The notes below the pieces were generated by a model. That model was given only the letters and a program-made list of their open reading frames with translations. It made no database searches and was not told the origin of the DNA. DNA of 64,000 bases from Bin87 sp965207585 (GTDB lineage: Bacteria > Chloroflexota > Dehalococcoidia > Lucifugimonadales > UBA3495), in the NCBI GenBank assembly GCA_965207585.1, contig CBDBMT010000003.1, positions 682,001 through 746,000 of the forward strand, given 5' to 3'. The translations under genes were made by a program, and so were the position numbers. Shown one piece after another: positions 50,170 to 58,474 of this stretch (positions are counted from its first letter, which is position 1; each line of letters opens with the position of its first letter).

Positions 50170-50175
50170 TATAAT
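50170..50175 (+). promoter_or_regulatory. Probable -10 box of the aminotransferase gene
   Basis: TATAATGAG, 62 bases upstream of the ATG at 50237. No clear -35. Confidence 0.45.
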
Positions 50176-50236
50176 GAGCCACGCGCCGCCACGTATGCCG
50201 GCGTTTACCGACACACTCACAGGGAGCGGATTTGTC

Positions 50237-51427
50237 ATGCCCAGCAACGCTGAATACATTGCCATCGAGCAGAAGTACTATGCCCAGACCGTGCGCCGGC
50301 GGCCAGTGGTCATCGTGCGGGGCGAGGGCTCTCGAGTGTGGGACGCCGACGGCAAGGAGTATATCGACTTCGTGGCCGGCTGGGCCGTGGACAACCTGGG
50401 GCACTGCCCGCCGGTGGTGGTGGAGGCCATCGCCCAGCAGGCGGCAACGCTGATCCAGACCTCCAACCAGTTCTACACGCTGCCCCAGCTGGACATTGCC
50501 GCCATGCTCATCGACAACTCGTGCATGGACCGGGTCTTCTTCTGCAACAGCGGCGCCGAGGCGGTGGAGGGCGCGCTCAAGCTGGCCCGCCGCTACGGCA
50601 AGCTGCACAAGAACGGCGCCTACGAGGTCATCACGGCGTTCAACTCCTTCCACGGGCGCACCATGAACGCCGTGGCCGCCACGGGGCAGCCCCACTACCA
50701 CGAGCTCTTCGAGCCCATCCCCGAGGGGTTCACCTACGTTGACTTCAACGACGTGGAGGCGGTGATGAACGCCACCACCGAAAATACGGTGGCCGTGATG
50801 GTCGAGCCGGTGCAGGGCGAGGGCGGCGTGAACATCCCCGACGACGACTACTTCCAGCGGCTGCGGGCCTGGTGCGACCAGAACAACATCCTGCTGATTC
50901 TGGACGAGGTGCAGACGGGCATGGGTCGCCTGGGCAGCCTGTTCGGGCACCAGGAGTACGACGTTGAGCCCGACGTGATGATCCTGGCCAAGGGGCTGGG
51001 CTACGGCGTGCCCATCGGGGCGTTCCTGTCCAAGGAGAACGCCATGGCGCTGACCTACGGCGACCACGGCAGCACCTTCGGCGGCAACGCGCTGACCACG
51101 GCGGCGGCGGCGGCCGGCACGCGCTACCTGCTGGACAACGACGTGCTGGGCAACGTGAAGCGCATGGAGGTCGTGCTCAACGACAGGCTCAACGGGCTGA
51201 AGGCGCGGTACGGCTTCGTCGAGGAGATCCGCTGCAAGGGCCTGCTGGCGGCGGTGCAGTTCGACAGCGACATCATGCCGGCGGTGATGGACGCCGCTGA
51301 GGCATCCGGCGTGCTGCTGAACGGGGTTAGGCCCAACGCGGTGCGGATCATGCCGGCGCTGAACATCACGGAGGACGAGATCGACGAGGGCGTGAACCGG
51401 CTGAGCGAGGCGCTGGGGAACGTGTAG
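50237..51427 (+). CDS. argD: Class III aminotransferase, probably acetylornithine aminotransferase
   Basis: 396 aa from ATG 50237 (AGGGAG site upstream). Class III PLP signature: FCNSGAEAVEGALKLARRYG, FHGRTMNAVAATGQ, LILDEVQTGMGRLGSLFG, with PLP Lys in ILAKGLGYGVPIGA. Length and motifs fit ArgD, which transaminates N-acetylglutamate semialdehyde in arginine synthesis; a 4-aminobutyrate or ornithine transaminase role cannot be excluded. argG is about 2 kb to the right on the other strand. Confidence 0.85.
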   Translation: MPSNAEYIAIEQKYYAQTVRRRPVVIVRGEGSRVWDADGKEYIDFVAGWAVDNLGHCPPVVVEAIAQQAATLIQTSNQFYTLPQLDIAAMLIDNSCMDRVFFCNSGAEAVEGALKLARRYGKLHKNGAYEVITAFNSFHGRTMNAVAATGQPHYHELFEPIPEGFTYVDFNDVEAVMNATTENTVAVMVEPVQGEGGVNIPDDDYFQRLRAWCDQNNILLILDEVQTGMGRLGSLFGHQEYDVEPDVMILAKGLGYGVPIGAFLSKENAMALTYGDHGSTFGGNALTTAAAAAGTRYLLDNDVLGNVKRMEVVLNDRLNGLKARYGFVEEIRCKGLLAAVQFDSDIMPAVMDAAEASGVLLNGVRPNAVRIMPALNITEDEIDEGVNRLSEALGNV

Positions 51428-51522
51428 GCTTCCTCGGGATTACGATGCGCGCCGGCGGTGTTCCTGCGGGGATGCCGCCGGCGCTGCGATAGTATGCCCC
51501 TTACACGTCAGGACTTTGGATC

Positions 51523-51990
51523 ATGGCTTTCCTTCCAACGACAACCGAGCCGGAAGCGCTCATTGAAGAATATGCCGTAGAGGTCGCCAGGCGCCTAGGC
51601 TACACAGGCCCGGAGGCCCGCAACCAAGCGGTGCTGAAAGCCCTGCAAACCCTGATCGACGTTCTCCCTCCACCCCCGCTGACGCCGGAAGAGCGAGCTA
51701 AATCGGACGCGACGTGGGCCAGGATTCACGAGAACGCTCGCAAATACAGCGAGAAACATCCCTACGATCCCGCAAATCCAGAGTCTCGTGTGTGGCAGGA
51801 AGAGCTCTACGGCGCAGACGGATTGCCCGCATCTCGGGACAACCTCACAAAGGCGGAAAGGGCGGAACGAATGCAACGCTACGTTGATTTCGGCGTCGCA
51901 TATCGTGAACAACATCCATACGATGACGACAACCCGCCTTCCAAGGTCTGGCAAGACGAGCTTTACGATGAGAACGGGCTGCCCAAGTGA
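51523..51990 (+). CDS. Putative antitoxin with a duplicated 25-residue motif
   Basis: 155 aa. An N-terminal helical part (residues 1-55) is followed by two copies of a motif of about 25 residues: HPYDPANPESRVWQEELYG-DGLP and HPYDDDNPPSKVWQDELYDENGLP, separated by a charged helix of about 30 residues. I know no antitoxin family of this form. It is coupled by GTGA to the PIN toxin that follows, which is the reason to call it an antitoxin. The repeats may give two toxin-binding arms. Confidence 0.6.
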   Translation: MAFLPTTTEPEALIEEYAVEVARRLGYTGPEARNQAVLKALQTLIDVLPPPPLTPEERAKSDATWARIHENARKYSEKHPYDPANPESRVWQEELYGADGLPASRDNLTKAERAERMQRYVDFGVAYREQHPYDDDNPPSKVWQDELYDENGLPK

Positions 51991-52376
51991 TCACAGCCGA
52001 CACGTCAGCCATAATCGCCGTACTTACCGGTGAATCAGAACGGCAAAGGTTTTCCGACATGATGGCCGAAGATGGTCAAGTTCTCGTGTCCACCGCCACT
52101 GCGGTAGAAGTCCTGATTGTAGCCGCCGGAAAGGGCGATCACATTTACCAACATGCCGTCAGGTTTCTGCAAGAACCATTCATTATATTGGTACCGCTGG
52201 ATCGCCAACAGATGTGGGTCGCCGGCGAGGCCCATATACGCTACGGCAAGGGGCGGCATCCGGCCGCGCTGAACTTCGGCGACACGTTCGCTTACGCGCT
52301 GGCATCAGTTCGTAATCTGCCGCTGCTGTTCAAAGGCAACGATTTTGCGCGGACGGACCTAACGCCGGCGGTTTGA
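51987..52376 (+). CDS. PIN-domain toxin (VapC-like ribonuclease)
   Basis: 129 aa, GTG start overlapping the preceding stop. PIN acidic residues: TADTSAIIAVLTGE (first Asp, residue 5), STATAVEVLIVAAG (Glu, about 41), LNFGDTFAYALA (Asp, about 98) and GNDFARTDL (Asp, about 117-121). The arrangement matches the well-known VapC group with R-x-G-K-G-RHPAALNFGD. It pairs with the unusual upstream antitoxin. Confidence 0.88.
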   Translation: MITADTSAIIAVLTGESERQRFSDMMAEDGQVLVSTATAVEVLIVAAGKGDHIYQHAVRFLQEPFIILVPLDRQQMWVAGEAHIRYGKGRHPAALNFGDTFAYALASVRNLPLLFKGNDFARTDLTPAV

Positions 52377-52428
52377 TCCGTTGACAACGTACAACAGCAT
52401 CGGGTGGCGGGCATCGGTGCAGCGACGA

Positions 52429-52454
52429 GATTGCCGCGCTGCGCTCGCAATGAC
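52429..52454. repeat. Dispersed palindromic repeat (GATTGCCGCGCTGCGCTCGC type)
   Basis: Same unit as 3244-3267 (inverted) and 29779-29805. It lies between the toxin and the SDR gene. Confidence 0.75.
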
Positions 52455-52503
52455 AACTTTGGTACGCATGAGGGTCTGGTTGGTACCCTAGCGAGGTTAT
52501 GAC

Positions 52504-53337
52504 ATGAAACTGGATGGTCGGGTTGCGGTTATCACGGGCGCGGGGCGCGGGATTGGGCGGGCCATTGCGCTGGCCTACGCGCGCGAGGGGGCGAAGGTGG
52601 CGCTGGCCGCGCGGAGCGAAGCGGAGTTGCAGGATGCGGTCGGCGCCGTGTCGGAGCTGGGCGCTGAGTCGATTGCCGTGCCGACTGACGTCACCAGCCA
52701 GGAGGACACAGAGCGTCTGGCTCGTCAGGTGGCGGAGCGATTCGGGCGGATCGACGTGCTGGTCAACAACGCTGGGATCTCCGGGCCGGTGGGTCCGCTG
52801 CAGGGCAACGACATCGCCGACTGGGTGAACACGATCACTGTCAACGTCACGGGGACGTTCCTGGTGTGTCGGGCGGTCATCCCCGTGATGCTGGAGCAGG
52901 GCGGTGGGAAGATCGTCAACCTGTCGGGGGCGGGGGCGACCAACGCATGGAGCAACATGTCGGCCTACTGCTCCAGCAAGGCGGCGGTGGTCCGGCTCAC
53001 CGAGGTGCTGGCCCAGGAACTGGACGGGCAGGGAATCACGGTGAACGCCCTGGGACCGGGCTCGGTCCACACCAGCATGTGGGACCGCATGACCGTGCAG
53101 GCCGCCGAGGCCGGCGCGGACTTCATCCATCAGCTCGGGCTGCGGGTCACGTCGGGCGGCGGCGCGTCCATCGACGAGTGCGCGGAGCTGGCGGTTTGGC
53201 TGGCGTCCGAGGACAGCGGGGCGCTGACCGGCCGGCTGATCTCGGCGACGGCCGATGATTTTCGCGGGCTGCCGCCCCGGATCCCCGAGATCATGGCCGG
53301 GGAGGCGTACACGCTGCGGCGGGTTGGGCTGGAGTAG
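52504..53337 (+). CDS. Short-chain dehydrogenase/reductase
   Basis: 277 aa. Rossmann motif TGAGRGIGRA (residues 12-21), D-V-T after the third strand, NNAG (about 91-94), catalytic Ser in NLSGAGATNAW (about 140-150) and Y-C-S-S-K (about 157-161) are all present. The Arg-Ser in LAARSEAEL after beta-2 favours NADP(H). A 40-residue C-terminal region after LTGRLISATADDF is longer than in FabG. Substrate unknown. It converges with argG, 38 bases apart. Confidence 0.9.
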   Translation: MKLDGRVAVITGAGRGIGRAIALAYAREGAKVALAARSEAELQDAVGAVSELGAESIAVPTDVTSQEDTERLARQVAERFGRIDVLVNNAGISGPVGPLQGNDIADWVNTITVNVTGTFLVCRAVIPVMLEQGGGKIVNLSGAGATNAWSNMSAYCSSKAAVVRLTEVLAQELDGQGITVNALGPGSVHTSMWDRMTVQAAEAGADFIHQLGLRVTSGGGASIDECAELAVWLASEDSGALTGRLISATADDFRGLPPRIPEIMAGEAYTLRRVGLE

Positions 53338-53375
53338 GGAGGGTCGGCGAAAGCCGGCGTTTTCGTTGCCGCCGG

Positions 53376-54566
53376 CTAGTCTCCTTGCTGGCGGCGCTGG
53401 GTGCGGACGGGGAGACCGTAGATGTCGATGAAACCCCTGGCGGCGGTGTGGTCGAACTCGTCGGCGCGGTCGTAGGTAGCCAGGCCGTAGTTGTACAGCG
53501 GGCGGTCGGCGGTGCGGCCGACAACCACGCAGGACCCCTTGTGCAGGCGGATGCGGACGTCGCCGGTGACGTGGCGCTGGGTGCTGTCCACGTAGGCGTC
53601 CAGATCGCGGCGGTGGGCGGTGTACCACAGGCCGTTGTAGACGAGCTCGGAGTACTCCTGGGCGATGCGCTCCTTGAAGCGGCTCTGCTCCCGGGACAAC
53701 GTCATGGTCTCCAGGGCGCGGTGGGCGTCGTGGAGCAGGACGGCGGCCGGTGACTCGTAGACCTCGCGGCTCTTGATGCCCACCAGGCGGTTCTCCACGT
53801 GGTCGATGCGGCCGATGCCGTGGGCGCCGGCCAGGTGGTTGAGGTGGCTGATCATGGCGACGCCGGCCATGGTCTCGCCATCGACGGCGGTGGGTATGCC
53901 CTCCTCGAAGCGGATCTCGACGTAGGCCGGCTCGTCGGGCGCAGCGGCGGGGCTGACGGTCCACTCGTAAGCGTCCTCGGGCGGCTCTACCCAGGGGTCT
54001 TCAAGCTCGCCGGCCTCGGCGCTGCGGCCCCAGAGGTTCTCGTCGGTGCTGTACTTGTTGTTGGAGGGCGCGATGGGCAGGTTGCGATCGCGGGCGTAGA
54101 GGACCTCGTCCTCGCGGTTCATGCCCCACTCGCGGATGGGAGCGATTAGCTCCACGCCGGGCGCGAGGGCGGAGACGCCGACCTCGATGCGGACCTGGTC
54201 GTTGCCCTTGCCGGTGCAGCCGTGGGCCACGGCGTCGGCGTTGTGCTCACGGGCCACGTCGGCCAAGTAGCGGGCAATGAGCGGACGGCCCAGCGCGGTG
54301 GCCAGGGGATACTGTCCCTCGTAGATGGCGCCGGCGCGGAGGGCGGGCCAGAGAAACTCCTCGACCAGCGTGTCCCGGCCGTCGACGGTGACGGCCTCGG
54401 ACGCGCCCACGGCGTAGGCGCGCTGTCGGATGGTTTCCAGGTCCACCATGCCCAGGTCGATGGTGCAGGTGATGACCTCGGCGTCGTAGTTCTCCTTGAG
54501 CCAGGGCACGGCGACGGAGGTATCCAGGCCGCCGGAGTAGGCGAGGACGATTTTCTTGCTGGGCAT
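53376..54566 (-). CDS. argG: Argininosuccinate synthase
   Basis: 396 aa, the usual size. The ATP-pyrophosphatase P-loop LAYSGGLDTSVAVPWL (residues 8-23), HGCTGKGNDQVRIEV (about 114-128) and the APSNNKYSTDENLWGRS element are classic ArgG. It joins citrulline and aspartate to make argininosuccinate in arginine synthesis. It stands alone with a short leader, and argD is nearby on the other strand. Confidence 0.95.
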   Translation of the reverse strand: MPSKKIVLAYSGGLDTSVAVPWLKENYDAEVITCTIDLGMVDLETIRQRAYAVGASEAVTVDGRDTLVEEFLWPALRAGAIYEGQYPLATALGRPLIARYLADVAREHNADAVAHGCTGKGNDQVRIEVGVSALAPGVELIAPIREWGMNREDEVLYARDRNLPIAPSNNKYSTDENLWGRSAEAGELEDPWVEPPEDAYEWTVSPAAAPDEPAYVEIRFEEGIPTAVDGETMAGVAMISHLNHLAGAHGIGRIDHVENRLVGIKSREVYESPAAVLLHDAHRALETMTLSREQSRFKERIAQEYSELVYNGLWYTAHRRDLDAYVDSTQRHVTGDVRIRLHKGSCVVVGRTADRPLYNYGLATYDRADEFDHTAARGFIDIYGLPVRTQRRQQGD

Positions 54567-54598
54567 TGGCGGGAGTTGCTCCTTAATGAATAGTTGGA

Positions 54599-55012
54599 TC
54601 AGGAGAATATACCGGACAAGTCGGTGATGGTCACCAGGCCGCCGGGGATGGCATCAACGCTGAGGTTGCTGCCACGGATTAGCCCCATGCCGATGAGGGG
54701 AGTGGAGCCTATGCTATCGACCTCTACGCTTCGCAGCCGGTCGTGCCACCAGACGCTTGTGACGTACACTTCCACCATCAGTATCGCGCCGTCGGCCAGC
54801 ATAACAGTAGGGGCAGCCTCATAGTCGTCATACTCTGCGGCTCCGAGGTTGAGCCGGCTAACAATTTCTTGTGGCAGTGTCATCTCTCCGGTATAGCCGG
54901 AATCTATGATGAAGTTGACATCCTCCATCGCGCCGTTTTCGCCTTGTACAGAGAGAGTAACGACGGCTTCAAGAGCATCGTCGACGGCGTTGACTCTGCC
55001 ATAATGCGTCAT
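54599..55012 (-). CDS. Clan AA (retropepsin-like) aspartic protease-like protein
   Basis: 137 aa. FIIDSGYTGEMTLP (about residues 33-46) carries the D-S-G catalytic motif of single-domain retroviral-type aspartic proteases, which work as homodimers; the later SIGSTPLIGMGLIRG (about 101-115) is the hydrophobic-hydrophobic-G flap-side motif. It is coupled by a 4-base overlap to a small acidic/basic protein upstream. Such protease-like genes with a short partner are frequent in cyanobacteria and Chloroflexota; their role is unknown. A toxin-antitoxin-like function is a possibility, not shown. Confidence 0.75.
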   Translation of the reverse strand: MTHYGRVNAVDDALEAVVTLSVQGENGAMEDVNFIIDSGYTGEMTLPQEIVSRLNLGAAEYDDYEAAPTVMLADGAILMVEVYVTSVWWHDRLRSVEVDSIGSTPLIGMGLIRGSNLSVDAIPGGLVTITDLSGIFS

Positions 55013-55296
55013 TGCACTGTCTTGGTCCGATGAACGACGTGTCGGGGAATGCGGAACCGCCGGACGTAGCTGTGGTGGTCCCGTATGGTGTGCATCACCG
55101 CGTCCGGCCGACGGGCACGCAGCGCACGGCCGGTATCGACCGAACTCTCTCCGATTTCGTAATCGCCGCTGATAACGTCGATCCTCACGAACTTGCCATC
55201 GTCAGCGGGGCCCATCAGGGGACGGATTTTGGATTCGTAAATTTCGAAGGCGCGGCGTTCCCGCTCCTCGAAAGACATCTGTCCAGACGCGGTCAT
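55009..55296 (-). CDS. Small partner protein of the retropepsin-like gene
   Basis: 95 aa from ATG 55296 (GGAGGT 7 bases upstream; the ATG at 55305 is too close to that site). A charged helical N-terminus FEERERRAFEIYESKIRP is followed by FVRIDVISGDYEIGESSVDTGRALRARRPDA, then a basic end rich in Arg and His. No family name is known to me. Its stop overlaps the protease-like start. The arrangement recalls antitoxin-toxin operons. Confidence 0.65.
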   Translation of the reverse strand: MTASGQMSFEERERRAFEIYESKIRPLMGPADDGKFVRIDVISGDYEIGESSVDTGRALRARRPDAVMHTIRDHHSYVRRFRIPRHVVHRTKTVQ

Positions 55297-55363
55297 TGCA
55301 TACACCTCCGAAGCGGCGATTACCCCGGCAAACAGGGTAGCATACCGGGACCGCGGTTCGACT

Positions 55364-55705
55364 TCACGCCACTTGTTCCAGACGTTCGCGGAGGTATTCG
55401 TTGCTGCGGGCGCCTTTGGTGCGATTGCACCAGCCGCACAGCAGTTGCAGGTTGGAATCCACGTCGGCGCCGCCTTTTGACCGGGGGGTGATGTGGTCCA
55501 GTTCCAGCAGGCGGGCCGGCAGGGCTATTTCGCAGCCGGCGCAACTGCCGTTCTGTACCCCGTAGAGCAGCTCCTTGAAAAAGACCATTACCATGATCAA
55601 TCCTCCCACGGTGACACCGGACAGGTTGGGGGCCAGAGTGCTGACGGGGTGACCGGTTGGAAATTCGGCTGCCAGCAATTGCCTCATGCGCACCCGCTTC
55701 CGCAA
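55364..55705 (-). CDS. HNH endonuclease domain protein
   Basis: 113 aa. The zinc-HNH core is complete: CAGCEI, ELDHITPRSKGGADVDSNLQLLCGWCNRTKG (D-H, N, H-equivalent and the second C-x-x-C). In other genomes the same domain, preceded by a LYGVQNG element, is the C-terminal part of N4/N6 DNA methyltransferases, so this could be a leftover of such a gene; the 37 residues before MVMVFFKEL are not recognised. It may equally be a free-standing nicking enzyme. A solo GTCAGAATC repeat lies 5 bases upstream of its start. Confidence 0.72.
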   Translation of the reverse strand: MRKRVRMRQLLAAEFPTGHPVSTLAPNLSGVTVGGLIMVMVFFKELLYGVQNGSCAGCEIALPARLLELDHITPRSKGGADVDSNLQLLCGWCNRTKGARSNEYLRERLEQVA

Positions 55706-55710
55706 ATCGT

Positions 55711-55817
55711 CAGAATCAGGATTTACGGGATTTTATGATTGGGCAGGATTGGGAGATCTCCATACAGAACAGTTCCAATATTGATAATTCCCCGATCTTG
55801 AAAATCCTGATTCTGGC
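55711..55817. repeat. Solo copy of the GTCAGAATCAGG-family repeat
   Basis: 107 bases from GTCAGAATCAGGATTTACGG to AATCCTGATTCTGGC, inverted ends intact, no GxxExxY gene beside it. Confidence 0.87.
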
Positions 55818-55880
55818 GTTTCCCCGCCGCAAGATGGGTGCGCATGACGAGTTAATTAGCGCCTCGTCGAGTAACTCCGG

Positions 55881-56570
55881 TCATTCCGGCGGGTCGGTGC
55901 GCAGCTGGTTGACGTAGTTCACCAGGGCGAAGACGCCGGAGGCTTGCTTTACCAGAAACTCGGAGCCCATGAGGCCGCCCAGGCGGCTGAATACGTCCAG
56001 GCGGATGCGGCGTCCGTTGCTGACGACGGACCGGTCCCAGTGGGCCTTGACGCCGTCGATGGTGGACATGGGGACGCGGGCCGAATCGGCGGACACGGAC
56101 TTGCCCAGGTACACGAAATCGCGGTCGGCCCACATCATCCCGCGTCGGCATTCAAAGGGGCCGACCATCTCGGGGGCTTCGCCGGCGGTTTCGCCGAGTT
56201 CCGTGGTCTGCTCTTCAGTGTAGACGTGGTGGAGGTGAGCAGTGAGGCTGATCATGCCCCAATACTGCAGGGGGCCGAAGCTGGCGCGGACGAGGCCGGC
56301 GGGGCCCTGGACCATGATCCTGGTCTCGGCGCGGGTGGGGTTCTCCTTGAAGAAGTCCCAGTCGGCGACGATGTCGGACACGTCGGTCAGGGGCAGGCGG
56401 AAGGACTGGCTGGTATCCATGCCCGACTTGTGCAGGCAGCCGTCCTCGATCCACACCAGCCCGTCCAGGCAGGGTATCGGGCTGAACTGCTCAGGGGCGC
56501 GGATTTTGCTGTTGCGGCCCGGCGCTGAGCCGCTCGATTCCCCACGGCGCCGCCGGAAAATACTAATCAT
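55881..56570 (-). CDS. Hypothetical protein of unknown family
   Basis: 229 aa from ATG 56570, with a perfect AGGAGG 6 bases upstream. The first 30 residues are basic (FRRRRGESSGSAPGRNSKIR). The rest alternates beta-type segments with Trp/Phe (DFVYLGKSVSADSARVPMSTIDGVKAHW) and could be two PH-like or other small beta domains: the DGLVWIEDGCLHKSG and RRGMMWADRDFVYLGKS segments look like a repeated unit. No membrane segment. Function unknown. Confidence 0.62.
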   Translation of the reverse strand: MISIFRRRRGESSGSAPGRNSKIRAPEQFSPIPCLDGLVWIEDGCLHKSGMDTSQSFRLPLTDVSDIVADWDFFKENPTRAETRIMVQGPAGLVRASFGPLQYWGMISLTAHLHHVYTEEQTTELGETAGEAPEMVGPFECRRGMMWADRDFVYLGKSVSADSARVPMSTIDGVKAHWDRSVVSNGRRIRLDVFSRLGGLMGSEFLVKQASGVFALVNYVNQLRTDPPE

Positions 56571-56638
56571 GCCCCCTCCTGATATACACATAAGGCTCAC
56601 GCAGGCGAAAGCCATTCTATCAGCAATCCGGAGCGCGC

Positions 56639-57295
56639 TTACCAACTGTTCCAGTGGACGATGCCATCCAGCGACTCGCGGTGGGCGGGGCGGAAGCGGT
56701 CGCCGATGGTGTAGGCCAGGGGGATCAGGCCGGCCTGCATGATCCGGCGGTAGGGAATGTCCGGCACGGCGGCGGCCGCCTCCTCGTGCATCAGGTGAAT
56801 GCAGGTGAACACGGAGCCGATGCCCCGGGCGCGGGCGGCCAGCATCAGGCTCCAGGCGGCGGGTATGATGGTGCCCCACTGGGCGCTCTGGGAAATGGTC
56901 GGCGCGCTGTCGGTGCGTCCGGCGATGCAGGGGATGACCATGACGGGCGCGCGGTGCAGGTTGTCGGCGAGGTACTGGGCGGAGTCGCCCACCCGCTCCT
57001 GCACGGCGGCGCGCACGGGATCCTCGTAGGTGAGGTTGGTGGCGGCGGTGGGCGACTGGGTGTACTGGTTCCACCCCTGGCGGTAGAGATCGGCGAGGGC
57101 CTGGCGCTTGTCGGGGTCGGTTACCACCATGAAATGCCAGTTCTGCCGATTGCTGGCGGTGGGGGCCTGCTGGGCCACGGCCAGGCACTCGCGGATGATT
57201 GCGTCAGGGATGGGCCGGTCGAAGTCCATTCGCTTGCGGACAGCGCGGGTGGTGGTGAGCAGGGCATCAGGCGAGAGGTCGTGGATAACGGGCAT
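56639..57295 (-). CDS. Nitroreductase-family FMN oxidoreductase
   Basis: 218 aa from ATG 57295 (GGAGC site). TTRAVRKRMDFDRPIPD (residues 12-28) is the FMN-binding RSVRKY-type start, with TASNRQNWHFMVV (about 44-56) and the C-terminal RFRPAHRESLDGIVHW. Family members reduce nitro groups, enones or flavins with NAD(P)H. Physiological substrate unknown. Confidence 0.86.
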   Translation of the reverse strand: MPVIHDLSPDALLTTTRAVRKRMDFDRPIPDAIIRECLAVAQQAPTASNRQNWHFMVVTDPDKRQALADLYRQGWNQYTQSPTAATNLTYEDPVRAAVQERVGDSAQYLADNLHRAPVMVIPCIAGRTDSAPTISQSAQWGTIIPAAWSLMLAARARGIGSVFTCIHLMHEEAAAAVPDIPYRRIMQAGLIPLAYTIGDRFRPAHRESLDGIVHWNSW

Positions 57296-57465
57296 TGGTG
57301 GGGCTCCTGGCGGATCGCTAGAATTAAAAACCCATTCAGGTAGGGACACGCGCATGAAAAATGGGCAGGAACGAGAGGTCTCCTCTCGCTCTCACCCACT
57401 AGCCGCGCACGGAACGGTTATATCACGAGCGACGGGAGATCTGTTCAGATCTTTTCAGTGCTTCG

Positions 57466-58221
57466 TCAATATCGGTCGGGGGGAACCTGACAACAGGGCC
57501 GGAAACACTGAGCACGGTTTCTAGTGATGTGAACCAAACCGTGAATGCGCCCTCTGTCGTCACGATCAAATTGAGGCATCAGATTATCGAACTGGCCCGA
57601 ATAACCACTTTCGTAACGGCCATACACAGTATTAGCGACGAGGTCAGCTATTTGCAGTAGGCGATTATGTTTCGCCAGGGTGAAAACCGGTATATCCAGT
57701 ACGTCCCGTAAGGCTCTCCAACGCGTACCTTCAGTGACGAGTTGACGAGCAACCACTTCCAATCTCTCTCTGTAGCTCGAATCAGCCACGACTACGATGC
57801 CTTTGTTACGATTACCGCTCTCATGGTAGAGACGGTTAAGGTATAGATCGAACCGTGATAATATCTCTTCCAGGGCTCGTTCGTATGGATCCTCTCCCTG
57901 ATATAGATGGGCTTTTTCTACCACTACAGCGAAAAATCTACCATAAATGTCCTGCGCTACCTTGTACAAGGAATCCAGCAACTGATGTCTGGTAGCCGGG
58001 CTTAATTGATCGAAAGGTTCTTCGACCTTGTGTTGCGGATTCCCGCGCAAAGGAGAGGCATGAAACTGGACGCTTCCCTGCACATCGGGAAAGAATTGCC
58101 GCTGGAGCGTATCGAGGGCATTAGTGGCCCACTGTACGCTGGTTTCATGGACTGCAATTCCCGCAACAACAAAATTTTGGGAATTAGGGCTCCCTGATTC
58201 GTCTAGATACAGGAGGTACAT
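57466..58221 (-). CDS. DUF3800-domain protein
   Basis: 251 aa. MYLLYLDESGSPN (the YLDESG motif, residues 5-10), a middle VVVADSSYRERLEVVARQL (second acid, about 146), and LQIADLVANTVYG (about 205-217) are typical of DUF3800, an RNase H-like family of unknown role often found in phage-defence or mobile islands. Its base composition is lower in GC than its neighbours, a sign of transfer. Confidence 0.84.
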   Translation of the reverse strand: MYLLYLDESGSPNSQNFVVAGIAVHETSVQWATNALDTLQRQFFPDVQGSVQFHASPLRGNPQHKVEEPFDQLSPATRHQLLDSLYKVAQDIYGRFFAVVVEKAHLYQGEDPYERALEEILSRFDLYLNRLYHESGNRNKGIVVVADSSYRERLEVVARQLVTEGTRWRALRDVLDIPVFTLAKHNRLLQIADLVANTVYGRYESGYSGQFDNLMPQFDRDDRGRIHGLVHITRNRAQCFRPCCQVPPDRY

Positions 58222-58474
58222 ACCTACTTCCCATGCTGCGTTGGGAGCGAGAGCGAGGCCGGGGGGAGGCTACCTCGCGGCAAACGCCTCCCTGCGAACC
58301 AAAGGCCTTGGGGTCCTCCCAGCCAACTCCATGCTATCGGGGTACTGTCCAACTGTCAACTATGCAAGCGTCCAGGGCATGGACAGTCCGCCACAAGACC
58401 ACCGAGCGCCATGCTGCCTACATCGAACCTGTTCCGTTCTTGGAAGACAAAGTATTCGCCTGCCCAAGCACCGG
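58222..58474. other. Intergenic stretch without a recognised gene
   Basis: 253 bases. A plus-strand frame from ATG 58362 to 58478 gives 38 residues ending KVFACPSTG; there is no ribosome site and no family match, so I do not call it. No hairpin with a T-tract stands out. Confidence 0.45.

Noticed and set aside
55881..57188. A 435-codon reading of the hypothetical gene at 55881
   Set aside because: The first 200 codons are antisense-type frame over the nitroreductase gene; ATG 56570 with a perfect AGGAGG explains the gene.
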